Assembly: GCA_903881585.1 (NCBI GenBank)
Contig: CAIRTW010000259.1
Coordinates: 1-35,467 of the forward strand
DNA: 35,467 bases
Reading direction: 5' to 3'
DNA from: an uncultured Bacteroidota bacterium
GTDB taxonomy: Bacteria > Bacteroidota > Bacteroidia > Chitinophagales > Chitinophagaceae
Shown here: one piece after another, positions 1 to 8,172 of the stretch
How positions within the stretch are numbered: position 1 is the stretch's first letter
Layout of the letters: each line of letters opens with the position of its first letter
Notes under the pieces: generated by a model
Seen by the model: the letters and a program-made list of their open reading frames with translations, nothing else
Databases searched by the model: none
What the model was told of the DNA's origin: nothing
Made by a program: the position numbers and the translations under genes

Positions 1-1177
1 CTGAGCCTGAACCGAAGAACGGTGTCCACCAGACGTGGAACGACATCCATGGTACTTCAAAGCCGAATGGGCCTCCTCCGCTACCAACCGTAGTATCAAA
101 AAGTGACATAGGGTTATATAAAAGATTGTGGCCAAGATATCCCGGAGAACCATAGTCTGGCTTGTTAAGGGATATGAGGCCGGTCTGGAAAGATCCTTTG
201 TAACCGGTTGCGTGATTGGAGGGAGGCTGTTGTGGCCAAACTGTTGTTCCACCAGGATCACCGGAAAATAAACGAAAATAGTTAGCGTCCGCTGTCGAGG
301 TTCCTAAAGGATAATTCACCTGGCTTTTAAAATGAACATAAGCGACGACTTTTTGCCCACTGTCCACCCACAAATAGTGACCAAGTGGAAAGAATATTTC
401 GTTGAAGCCGTCTGCGTCCGTATCATTAACGCTGGCCGCAGTAAGCGGGAAGGCATAACGCTGCATGGTGGATGAGACATATGTGGACGAAATAGAATCC
501 CAACAGTCATTTGCAAGACCCGGATGTACGGCATAGTTACAAGGCATATAGTTGGCTAGTGCCACGCGCGGTGTAGAGTCGGAAGTAATTACCGTATAAT
601 TCACGTTTGCAGGATAAGTACGTAAATAAGTGCCGGTAGCTGAGGTAGCTATCAAATCTACAATAATACTGTCCACATTACCAGATGATGGGTCATTGCG
701 GATATATTTGCCTATGCAAAGAAAGCTATCAACTGCATAAATAGTAGATGAGTCAGTTGTCTGTACTATCGGGGGGCAGCCTATACCATTAGCTCCGTCA
801 TAGTAACCGTTATCGGTAGGATCGAAAGACATACCAAGGCCATGGGTAAAAACGTATCCATCGTTGGTAGCAGATATCGTGGCGGGGTCAATTAAATTAC
901 TATCTGGATATACATCAAAATAATAACCACTAACACTGAAATCGGTATTTTGGCCCCAATAGTCAAACCAGCCACCATAGGCATATACCGTATCGGCGGT
1001 AGTTCTTTGAGCGCTTCTGCTTCTGTCAATCCGTGCATTGTGGTATTGCTTGTCTGTTGGGTGGGCTTGGGTTTTGACCCGCTGGCCCAGAGGGCGGCTA
1101 TTCTTTTTTTGACTTTCCTGGGCTATGGAGGAATAAAAAGCAAGAGAAGCAAACAAGAGTAAAAGCAGGTTTTTCAT
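1..1177 (-). CDS. Secreted T9SS-type protein, paralog of 1317..2774; C-terminus truncated by window edge
   Basis: Manual reverse-strand translation from ATG at 1177: MKNLLLLLFASLAFYSSIAQESQKKNSRPLGQRVKTQAHPTDKQYHNARIDRSRSAQRTTADTVYAYGGWFDYWGQNTDFSVSGYYFDVYPDSNLIDPATISATNDGYVFTHGLGMSFDPTDNGYYDGANGIG...; open to base 1 and closely similar to the 485-aa ORF at 1317..2774. Missing from the ORF track, probably because it has no stop inside the window. Confidence 0.9.
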   Translation of the reverse strand, partial: MKNLLLLLFASLAFYSSIAQESQKKNSRPLGQRVKTQAHPTDKQYHNARIDRSRSAQRTTADTVYAYGGWFDYWGQNTDFSVSGYYFDVYPDSNLIDPATISATNDGYVFTHGLGMSFDPTDNGYYDGANGIGCPPIVQTTDSSTIYAVDSFLCIGKYIRNDPSSGNVDSIIVDLIATSATGTYLRTYPANVNYTVITSDSTPRVALANYMPCNYAVHPGLANDCWDSISSTYVSSTMQRYAFPLTAASVNDTDADGFNEIFFPLGHYLWVDSGQKVVAYVHFKSQVNYPLGTSTADANYFRLFSGDPGGTTVWPQQPPSNHATGYKGSFQTGLISLNKPDYGSPGYLGHNLLYNPMSLFDTTVGSGGGPFGFEVPWMSFHVWWTPFFGSGS

Positions 1178-1192
1178 ATAGTTGGTTTGATA

Positions 1193-1205
1193 TAAAGATA
1201 ATAAA
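1193..1205 (-). promoter_or_regulatory. Shared leader block TTTATTATCTTTA upstream of the partial paralog
   Basis: taaagataataaa at 1193-1205 is identical to 2789-2801 upstream of the other paralog; contains a TAnnTTTa element close to the Bacteroidetes -7 consensus. Confidence 0.4.
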
Positions 1206-1268
1206 AATTATCCACCGTAAGCTATAATTATAAATACACAAATGCTGCGCCTGCACTTTACCAACGAA

Positions 1269-1296
1269 AAAAGGGCGGCAAAAATGCCGCCCTTTT
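1269..1296 (-). terminator. Rho-independent terminator downstream of 1317..2774
   Basis: Perfect 11-bp inverted repeat aaaagggcggc-(aaaaat)-gccgccctttt; followed on the minus strand by a T run (TTTTTT); lies about 20 bp past the stop codon. Confidence 0.85.
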
Positions 1297-1316
1297 AAAA
1301 AGATATTAAGTGGATA

Positions 1317-2774
1317 TTAGTGTGCTACAACGATGCGGCCAGTTGAACGGGCTCCATCTGCATTAACACTGTAAATATAAACACCATTAGCAAGAGAAGC
1401 AGTGCTGAAAGTAGCATTGCCGCTGCCAACGCCTGAAGCGTTTTCAGATGCAACTACCTGGCCCAGCATATCTGTAAGTGTAACAGTTACGTTAGCGCTG
1501 TTAGCCAAACGGAAAGATACAGTTACTGTGCTTGTAGCAGGGTTAGGAACGGCAGTTACCTTAGTAAGGTTCTGCACTGTGTTCACGCTAGAAGAACTTG
1601 TGATTGTTGCACCCCACTCTACGCTGAAAGCCATCCATGGCACTTCGAAACCGAATGGACCGCTAGGAGAAGCTGGATCGAAAAATGACATTGGGTCAAA
1701 CAACAGGTTATGGCCACCAAAACCAGGGAAACCATAATCATTCTGATTCTGAGACAGAAGACCTGTCTGGTAAGAACCTGCATAACCAGCGCCAACACCT
1801 GAATAGATAGCAGGAGTCTGCATAGGCCACACAGTAGTACCAGCTGGATCGCCGGCGAATAAATGGAAGTAGTTAGCTGCAGAAGTCAAAGTACCTACAG
1901 GGTAGTTTACCTGGCTCTTGAAGTGAACATAAGCCTGTACCTTTCCGCCACCAGGTATCCATAATGGGCTGGTTAAAGGGAAAAATATTTCGTTGAAGCC
2001 GTTTGCATCGGTATCATTGATGCTGGCAGCAGTAAGCGGGAAAGCATAACGCTGACTAACAGTTGTGATCGAATCCCATGAATCGTTTGCAAGACCTGGA
2101 TGCACACCATAGTTGTATGGCATATAATCTGCTACAGCAACACGTGGAGTTGAATCGGTAGTAATTGAAGTATACCCTACATTTGCATTATATTTAAGTA
2201 GATAAGTACCTGAACCAGCTGCATTGGTAACACCGATCAGATCAACAATGATACTGTCCACATTAGAAGCGGTTGGGTCATTGCGGTAATATTTACCTAA
2301 ACACAGAAAGGTATCTATCGCATAAGGAGTAGAGCTATCCGTTGTCTGGATTATTGGAGGAAAACCAATGCCGCTTGCGCCGTTATAGTATCCGCCATCA
2401 GTAGGGTCAAATGACATACCAAGGCCGTGACAAAAAATGTAGCCATTGCTGGTAGCGCTTACATTTCCAGGGTCAAGTACATTGCTGTCAGGATATACAT
2501 CGAAGTAATAACCCTGAACACCGCTAACATAATTCTGGTTGTAATAATCAAACCAGGAAGTATACGTATAGGAAGTATCAGTTGCAGTAGTTCTTTGTGT
2601 GCTTCTGCTTTTGTTCCTGTCGATCAGCGTAGTGTTATGGTAAGCTTTGTCCATAAGTTTCGCCTGGGCCTTCATCGGCTGAACTCCCGGATGGTACATA
2701 ATGCTTGAGTTTTCCTGAGCCATCGCAGAGGAAAAAGCAAAGCCTGCGGCTAAGAGTAAAAGTAATTTTTTCAT
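1317..2774 (-). CDS. Secreted protein with C-terminal type IX secretion sorting domain
   Basis: N-terminal signal peptide (MKKLLLLLAAGFAFSSAMAQ); C-terminal domain VPNPATSTVTVSF...VTVTLTDMLGQVVAS...ANGVYIYSVNADGARSTGRIVVAH typical of T9SS type A sorting domains. Confidence 0.9.
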   Translation of the reverse strand: MKKLLLLLAAGFAFSSAMAQENSSIMYHPGVQPMKAQAKLMDKAYHNTTLIDRNKSRSTQRTTATDTSYTYTSWFDYYNQNYVSGVQGYYFDVYPDSNVLDPGNVSATSNGYIFCHGLGMSFDPTDGGYYNGASGIGFPPIIQTTDSSTPYAIDTFLCLGKYYRNDPTASNVDSIIVDLIGVTNAAGSGTYLLKYNANVGYTSITTDSTPRVAVADYMPYNYGVHPGLANDSWDSITTVSQRYAFPLTAASINDTDANGFNEIFFPLTSPLWIPGGGKVQAYVHFKSQVNYPVGTLTSAANYFHLFAGDPAGTTVWPMQTPAIYSGVGAGYAGSYQTGLLSQNQNDYGFPGFGGHNLLFDPMSFFDPASPSGPFGFEVPWMAFSVEWGATITSSSSVNTVQNLTKVTAVPNPATSTVTVSFRLANSANVTVTLTDMLGQVVASENASGVGSGNATFSTASLANGVYIYSVNADGARSTGRIVVAH

Positions 2775-2788
2775 TGTTTGAGATTTTT

Positions 2789-2801
2789 TAAAGATAATAA
2801 A
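2789..2801 (-). promoter_or_regulatory. Shared leader block TTTATTATCTTTA upstream of 1317..2774
   Basis: Identical 13-mer to 1193-1205, both a short distance upstream of the paralog start codons. Confidence 0.4.
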
Positions 2802-2925
2802 TGGTTCGCGTAAAGGTAAGGGGTTTTATTAATTAAATAACCATTGCCGTGAAAAATTATTCCGAAATGATTTTTTTTTATATTTGTCCACCGTTTCTGG
2901 TGCTGAAAAAAGCAAACCAGCTGAG

Positions 2926-2954
2926 TTGTAAAAATCTATTTGGTGTTACATTTG
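2926..2954 (+). promoter_or_regulatory. Bacteroidetes-type promoter for proline dehydrogenase
   Basis: TTG (2926-2928), 18 nt spacer, TACATTTG (2947-2954) matching the TTTG / TAnnTTTG consensus; about 46 nt before the ATG. Confidence 0.6.
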
Positions 2955-3000
2955 CAATCCGAACTTGTAGCAGGAGATTCCCGCACCTTTAAATTGTACT

Positions 3001-4167
3001 ATGCTTCCAGAATTTGACAATACCGAAGTAGCTTTTCAATACCGCAGCAATAAAGAGCTCAAACACGCACGTTTCCTGTTCTCGTCGATGAGCTCCCCTA
3101 TGCTGACAAATATTGGTATAAAAATGACCAAACTGGCATTATCAATGCACCTGCCGGTAAAGGCGATCATTAAAAGTACCCTGTTCGACCATTTTTGCGG
3201 GGGTGAAACGATGGAGGATGCTGCAAAAACGGCCGCTGTGATCGGGAAATACGGTATAAATACGATCCTGGATTATGGCGTGGAAGGCAAGGAAAGCGAG
3301 GAGGACTTTGATAAAGCAGTGCCGGAATTTATAAAGGCTATACAATATGCCGCCTCCGGCAAGAACATTCCTTTTATCAGCCTGAAAATAACCGGTTTTG
3401 CATATTTTTCTCTTTTGGAGAAAATACATTCAGCTGCGCCGCTTACCAAAGACGAAGAAGCTGCCTGGCAGCGGGTGTACAACCGGATAGACCAGGTGTG
3501 CAAGGCCGCATCAGATAACAACATCATGGTGCTGGTAGATGCGGAAGAAAGCTGGATACAATTACCGGTGGATGATCTTACCGACAAAATGATGGCACGG
3601 TATAACAAGCCGAAAGCCATTGTTTTCAATACTTTTCAGCTATACAGGCACGACCGCCTGGTTTTCCTCCAGCAATCTTATGAGACGGCCAAAAAACAAG
3701 GCTACCAGCTTGGCGCCAAACTAGTGCGTGGGGCCTATATGGAAAAAGAACGCAACAGGGCCGCGGAAAAAGGATACCCGTCGCCTATTCAGCCCAACAA
3801 GGAAGCAACAGACAAAGACTACGATGAAGCGGTGCATTTCTGCATGCAGCACCTGGATGGGTTGTCATTGTTCATTGGTACCCACAACGAAACAAGCTGC
3901 CTCAAAGCGGCCAAATATATGCTCGACCGCAACATACCCGTAAACACCGAAAAGGTATTTTTCTCACAACTCTATGGGATGAGCGATAACATCTCCTTCA
4001 ACCTTTCGCATGAAGGTTACCACGTTGCCAAGTACTTGCCTTACGGCCCGGTAAACGATGTGATCCCCTACCTGATGCGCCGGGCACAGGAAAACACTTC
4101 GGTGGCAGGGCAAACAGGCCGTGAACTATCTCTGATAAAAAAAGAAATAAAACGTCGGGGGATCTGA
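3001..4167 (+). CDS. Proline dehydrogenase (FAD-dependent)
   Basis: Full-length 388-aa ORF; motifs LGAKLVRGAYMEKER, GTHNETS, VFFSQLYGMSD, KYLPYGPVNDVIPYLMRRAQEN typical of the proline dehydrogenase barrel. Confidence 0.92.
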   Translation: MLPEFDNTEVAFQYRSNKELKHARFLFSSMSSPMLTNIGIKMTKLALSMHLPVKAIIKSTLFDHFCGGETMEDAAKTAAVIGKYGINTILDYGVEGKESEEDFDKAVPEFIKAIQYAASGKNIPFISLKITGFAYFSLLEKIHSAAPLTKDEEAAWQRVYNRIDQVCKAASDNNIMVLVDAEESWIQLPVDDLTDKMMARYNKPKAIVFNTFQLYRHDRLVFLQQSYETAKKQGYQLGAKLVRGAYMEKERNRAAEKGYPSPIQPNKEATDKDYDEAVHFCMQHLDGLSLFIGTHNETSCLKAAKYMLDRNIPVNTEKVFFSQLYGMSDNISFNLSHEGYHVAKYLPYGPVNDVIPYLMRRAQENTSVAGQTGRELSLIKKEIKRRGI

Positions 4168-4194
4168 GGACCGTAGTTGGTTTTTATATGTTTC

Positions 4195-4223
4195 GGGGAG
4201 ACGTTGCGGTGCAACGTCTCCCC
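4195..4223. repeat. REP-like palindrome, copy 1
   Basis: ggggagacgttgc-ggt-gcaacgtctcccc: perfect 13-bp stem with 3-nt loop. Confidence 0.8.
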
Positions 4224-4260
4224 AGCATCTCTCAGATCATCAGATTTTGTTCCAGCGATC

Positions 4261-4281
4261 AGACGTTGCAGTGCAACGTCT
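4261..4281. repeat. REP-like palindrome, copy 2
   Basis: agacgttgc-agt-gcaacgtct: same core as copy 1 with one loop substitution; centers about 62 bp apart. Confidence 0.8.
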
Positions 4282-4301
4282 CTACCAGGGATATACGCCC
4301 C

Positions 4302-4322
4302 AAATATTGCCGGGCAATATTT
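4302..4322 (+). terminator. Candidate terminator between convergent genes
   Basis: aaatattgc-cgg-gcaatattt hairpin followed by tt; lies between the proline dehydrogenase stop and the convergent acyltransferase stop. AT-rich stem and short T run make it a weak terminator candidate. Confidence 0.45.
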
Positions 4323-5537
4323 TTACTCGCCTATATTTCTCAGTGGTTTTATTTGCCAGGGCCAGAACATATTTGCGGTTACGAGACCACGGGCAAACCG
4401 CCTTTCAACAAAATGAAAAAGCAGCATTGCTGCAAACAGCGCTACCGGCAGGCCTATGCCACGGGAAAGAACTGCATAAAGCGTGGTCCGGCTGGTTATG
4501 AACCGTGATATGATATTATCAACGAGGTAGAAGACAGAAAAGTGAACTACAAAAAGTGAATACGACCGCTCACCCAGCCACAGCATAAACGGCTTACTCA
4601 GCATATCCCTGAAAGACCTGTTGTTGAATGCAAAGGTTATTACCCCACCGAAGATCAGGCCGTAGCCAGAGTGGAGAAAAAACGGGGGATAATTCTGACT
4701 TGCACACCACGCAGCCAGGTGATTTGATGGCCCCAGGTGCATACATACCGAAGGATAAACTGACGAGACAAATACCAGCAGCGCCCCTGAAAAGAAAAAC
4801 AGGCGGGCATGTTTCAGATCAAAATCTTTTGCTGCGATCAGTACGCCCATCATGAAACAAACGGGATACTCAACAAACCTGCCAATATTTAGTACGATGT
4901 AGGTGAACGAGTAGATATTATACAACCAGCCACTGAAGAATACCTGCAATAATGCCGTGAGCACTACCCCCGAAAATATGGCGAGCGCAAGCTTTGCGTC
5001 TGTCAGCTTTGAGTGTTTTGGGTATAGAAACACAACGATAGGCACAACCAGGTAAAACAGTATCTCTGTCCCCAGGCTCCACCAGGCCAGGTTGTAATAA
5101 TTGCCGTCCAGGTTAATGATCGGCATCTGGTGTATGATCTCGCGCCAGGAAAACTGCATATTCATACCCCCGCTGGCATTGTACCAGGTTTGGTACCTGT
5201 TCATAAACCATATGACTGCGGCCGCAAAGAGCAACGCCACAAAATAGGGCGGATAGATGCGCCAGAACCTTCTCCTGAAATACTCCACTACTTTCAACTC
5301 TCTCTGCCTCCTTAAGTAGGGGCGCAACAACACCACCCCACTGAGCACGAAAAAGAGGTCAACCCCATATCCATCCAGGTAATTGAATATCGCACCCAGA
5401 ACGTGCAGGTGCGATTTGTCGGACATCTTAATAATATTAGACGCAAAAGCATGGAGAATAACCACCATTGATGCTGCCACCGCCCTTAACCCATCTAAAA
5501 AGTGAAATCTTACTGGTTTCTCAGATACTAAACTCAT
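4323..5537 (-). CDS. Acyltransferase 3 family protein (OafA/NodX-like O-acyltransferase)
   Basis: Multi-TM; N-terminal RFHFLDGLRAVAASMVVILHAF, DLFFVLSGVVLLRPYLRRQ, FRRRFWRIYPPYF motifs. Confidence 0.9.
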   Translation of the reverse strand: MSLVSEKPVRFHFLDGLRAVAASMVVILHAFASNIIKMSDKSHLHVLGAIFNYLDGYGVDLFFVLSGVVLLRPYLRRQRELKVVEYFRRRFWRIYPPYFVALLFAAAVIWFMNRYQTWYNASGGMNMQFSWREIIHQMPIINLDGNYYNLAWWSLGTEILFYLVVPIVVFLYPKHSKLTDAKLALAIFSGVVLTALLQVFFSGWLYNIYSFTYIVLNIGRFVEYPVCFMMGVLIAAKDFDLKHARLFFFSGALLVFVSSVYPSVCMHLGPSNHLAAWCASQNYPPFFLHSGYGLIFGGVITFAFNNRSFRDMLSKPFMLWLGERSYSLFVVHFSVFYLVDNIISRFITSRTTLYAVLSRGIGLPVALFAAMLLFHFVERRFARGLVTANMFWPWQIKPLRNIGE

Positions 5538-5568
5538 GAAATACTGGTTATCCCGGAATTGGCAATTA

Positions 5569-5576
5569 CAAAGCTA
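5569..5576 (-). promoter_or_regulatory. Candidate -7 element (TAGCTTTG) upstream of acyltransferase
   Basis: caaagcta on + strand; matches TAnnTTTG about 30 nt upstream of the ATG; no well-spaced -33 element. Confidence 0.3.
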
Positions 5577-5600
5577 GTGAAGCAGGTTAGAATGAGCATA

Positions 5601-6731
5601 TCAACGCATGACTTCGTCGAATACAGCAAATATCCTAAACAAATCCTCACTTTCCAAATTGGAGCCTGAGGGGAGGCAAAGTCCGTTTTGAAACAGCTTT
5701 TCGGCTGTGCCGTCCCCATAAAACGGGTACTGCTCGAAGACAGGCTGCAGGTGCATAGGCTTCCAAAGCGGGCGCGATTCGATATTTTCTTTTTCCAATG
5801 CCAGGCGCAGATCTTCTCTTGTAAAACCTGCTTCGGCAGGATCTATCAATATTGTGGTAAGCCACCTGTTGCTTATATACCAGAATGGTTCTTCTAGGAA
5901 GTGAATGCCTTTTTTGCCGCTTAATTTTTCAAAGTATTTATCATATATCTCCCTGCGCTTCGCTATTCTTGCTGGTAGCACTTCCATCTGGCCGCGGCCC
6001 ACTCCTGCACAGAGGTTACTCATGCGGTAGTTGTACCCAATCTTAGAATGCTGGTAGTGTGGCGCCTCGTCCCGCGCCTGTGTAGCAAGGAAGCGCGCAT
6101 CTTTTACCACCGCCTCATTGGCTGACACTAAAGCACCACCGCCAGATGTGGTTATTATTTTATTCCCGTTAAAAGAGAGAATAGAAATATCACCAAATGT
6201 GCCGCACTTGCGGCCATCGATAGATGACCCCAAAGCCTCGGCCGCATCTTCGAGTATTGGAATTTTATAGTGGTTGGAAATTACCTTTAGTGCACCCATT
6301 TTTGCCGGCATACCATAGAGGTGTACCGGTATTATGGCTTTGGGCTTATTGCCTTTTGCGATACGGTCTTTAATTGCCTCTTCCAGCAATACGGGTGACA
6401 TGTTCCAGGTGTCCTTCTCGCTGTCCACAAATATCGGCGTAGCGCCCACATAAGTAATTGGATTGGCAGTGGCGGAAAAAGTCATGCTCTGGCATAATAC
6501 CTCATCGCCGGCCTTTACGCCCAGCAATACCAGCCCCAGGTGCAGCCCTGCCGTACCGGAACTCAGCGCCGCCACATGGCTTTCATTGCCCAGGAACAGC
6601 TCCAGGTCTTTTTCAAAACCATTCACATTAGGGCCAAGCGGAGCTATCCAGTTGGTCTCAAAAGCCTCTTTCACAAACTGTTGCTCCGTGCCGCCCATGT
6701 GCGGTGATGAGAGCCATATCTTTGGTTTCAT
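5601..6731 (-). CDS. DegT/DnrJ/EryC1/StrS family aminotransferase (PglE-like sugar aminotransferase)
   Basis: MKPKIWLSSPHMGGTEQQFVKEAFETNWIAPLGPNVNGFEKDLE; PLP-Lys region SILSFNGNKIITTSGGGALVS; overlaps the acetyltransferase start by 4 bp. Confidence 0.92.
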   Translation of the reverse strand: MKPKIWLSSPHMGGTEQQFVKEAFETNWIAPLGPNVNGFEKDLELFLGNESHVAALSSGTAGLHLGLVLLGVKAGDEVLCQSMTFSATANPITYVGATPIFVDSEKDTWNMSPVLLEEAIKDRIAKGNKPKAIIPVHLYGMPAKMGALKVISNHYKIPILEDAAEALGSSIDGRKCGTFGDISILSFNGNKIITTSGGGALVSANEAVVKDARFLATQARDEAPHYQHSKIGYNYRMSNLCAGVGRGQMEVLPARIAKRREIYDKYFEKLSGKKGIHFLEEPFWYISNRWLTTILIDPAEAGFTREDLRLALEKENIESRPLWKPMHLQPVFEQYPFYGDGTAEKLFQNGLCLPSGSNLESEDLFRIFAVFDEVMR

Positions 6732-7339
6732 TTTCCTGTTTCTTTTATCTTAATGATCCTGGCAGGGTTGCCAACTGCTGTTGCATAGTCGGGTATATCT
6801 TTGATGATCACCGCACCCGCACCTATAGTACACCACTTGCCTATTCTTACTCCCTGTATCGTTGCAGCCCCAGCACCAATATGACTACCCTCCCCTACCT
6901 GCACATCCCCGCTAAGCGTGGCATTAGGAGACACGTGCACATAATCACCTAGTACACAATCGTGATCTATAGATGCACAAGTATTAATGATACAGTGCTT
7001 ACCTATTTGCGTATCCGCATTCACAACAGCACCGGCCATTATCACCGTACCCTCACCGATCGTTGCTCTTTTCGAAACGCAGGTTGAAGTGTGAATGGCA
7101 GTACCAAAGGAAACAATACCAGCAAGCCGCTCCGCCACTTTCTTACGGGTAGCATTCACACCTATGCTGATCACCATTTTGTCGCTAACCGGCTCACCGG
7201 CAGGCAATGGGCGCCTTACTGGATATTGCCATATAGGCGTTGCCGCCGCATCATCCCATATCTCGATGTGCGGCGTACTGATGCTTTCCAGTATTTCGAT
7301 GATCACCTTTCCATGCCCACTGGCTCCGTAAACGATCAT
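6728..7339 (-). CDS. NeuD/PglD-like sugar O/N-acetyltransferase
   Basis: N-terminal MIVYGASGHGKVIIEILE; left-handed beta-helix hexapeptide repeats; C-terminal AVGNPARIIK. Confidence 0.92.
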   Translation of the reverse strand: MIVYGASGHGKVIIEILESISTPHIEIWDDAAATPIWQYPVRRPLPAGEPVSDKMVISIGVNATRKKVAERLAGIVSFGTAIHTSTCVSKRATIGEGTVIMAGAVVNADTQIGKHCIINTCASIDHDCVLGDYVHVSPNATLSGDVQVGEGSHIGAGAATIQGVRIGKWCTIGAGAVIIKDIPDYATAVGNPARIIKIKETGK

Positions 7340-7374
7340 AATATTATTTCAAAAGTAAAAATGAGGTATTGTGG

Positions 7375-7404
7375 CAAAGATAAGTATTGAGGCAGTGATT
7401 CAAA
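7375..7404 (-). promoter_or_regulatory. Bacteroidetes-type promoter for the pglD/pglE-like/acyltransferase unit
   Basis: On the minus strand: TTTG - 18 nt - TATCTTTG, about 36 nt upstream of the ATG at 7339; good match to TTTG/TAnnTTTG consensus. Confidence 0.7.
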
Positions 7405-7477
7405 GGATTCCAGGTTGAGGAAAATACGAACTTCGTCATTAACTATTAATCACATATCTTTACTGATAATTTTAAGT

Positions 7478-7702
7478 ATGCTGATTGAAAGAACAAGTGA
7501 TGAAGTAATAATTCGCCTGCCATCGTATGTAGATACTGAAGGTGTGCAACGTCTTGTAGATTATTTAAGCTATAAAGAAGCTACTGCAAGATCAAAAGCA
7601 AAACAATCGGATGTTGACAAGCTCGTAAAGGAAATTAAGAAAGGTTGGTGGGACAAGAATAAAAGCAGGTTTATTAAATCAGAAACTAAGCCCAAAAAAT
7701 AA
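7478..7702 (+). CDS. Probable antitoxin of a VapBC-like TA pair (74 aa)
   Basis: ATG at 7478 gives MLIERTSDEVIIRLPSYVDTEGVQRLVDYLSYKEATARSKAKQSDVDKLVKEIKKGWWDKNKSRFIKSETKPKK; the 7415 start in the track is a TTG. Small charged protein immediately upstream of a PIN-domain ORF. Confidence 0.65.
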   Translation: MLIERTSDEVIIRLPSYVDTEGVQRLVDYLSYKEATARSKAKQSDVDKLVKEIKKGWWDKNKSRFIKSETKPKK

Positions 7703-7705
7703 TCA

Positions 7706-8155
7706 ATCATCAAAATCGTTGTTGACTCAAATATAGTGTTTAGTTGCATCCTTAACACTAATGGTACGATCGGAGATTTGATTTTCAACTCTGATGGCTT
7801 TTTTGAATTTTATAGCTGCAACTATATGCGTTATGAAATCGAAAAGCATTACAAAAAACTTAAACAAATCTCGAAACTTAGTGACGCTGAACTTAGCGTA
7901 GCACACTCCAGAGTTTTATCCCGCATACATTTTATCAATGAAGAATTAATACCAGAGAAAAGATGGATAGAGGCAGGCAAACTTATTTCAGACATTGACG
8001 TTGATGACATTGACTTCGTTGCCCTGACCAACCACTTAAAAGGTTTTTTATGGACCGGCGATAAGCCTCTTTACAATGGCCTTCGGAAAAAAGGTTTCAA
8101 AAAAGTATTGACAACTTCCGATCTTCAAAATAAAAGGCGCTCGAAAAAAGAATAA
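7706..8155 (+). CDS. PIN-domain putative toxin ribonuclease; no canonical start codon for the full domain
   Basis: Frame reads (S)IIKIVVDSNIVFSCILNTNGTIGDLIFN...EIEKHYKKL...DVDDIDFVALTNHLKGFLWTGDKPLYNGLRKKGFKKVLTTSDL; VVDSNIVFS and DFVALTNHLKGFLWTGD are PIN motifs. The track start (GTG 7736) would delete the first catalytic Asp. Confidence 0.7.
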   Translation: MIKIVVDSNIVFSCILNTNGTIGDLIFNSDGFFEFYSCNYMRYEIEKHYKKLKQISKLSDAELSVAHSRVLSRIHFINEELIPEKRWIEAGKLISDIDVDDIDFVALTNHLKGFLWTGDKPLYNGLRKKGFKKVLTTSDLQNKRRSKKE

Positions 8156-8172
8156 TGTGCAATTCGGAACAA

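Noticed and set aside
316-534. 72-aa minus-strand ORF and the plus-strand ORF 950..1162
   Set aside because: Both overlap the edge-truncated T9SS paralog in other frames; the paralog frame is supported by homology to 1317..2774.
4177-4508. Overlapping plus-strand ORFs 4177..4416, 4188..4508, 4247..4501
   Set aside because: They run through the palindromic intergenic repeats and antisense to the acyltransferase C-terminus; no recognisable motifs.
7736-8155. PIN ORF starting at GTG 7736
   Set aside because: This start removes the VVDSN motif with the first catalytic Asp; kept only as a possible start for a truncated product.
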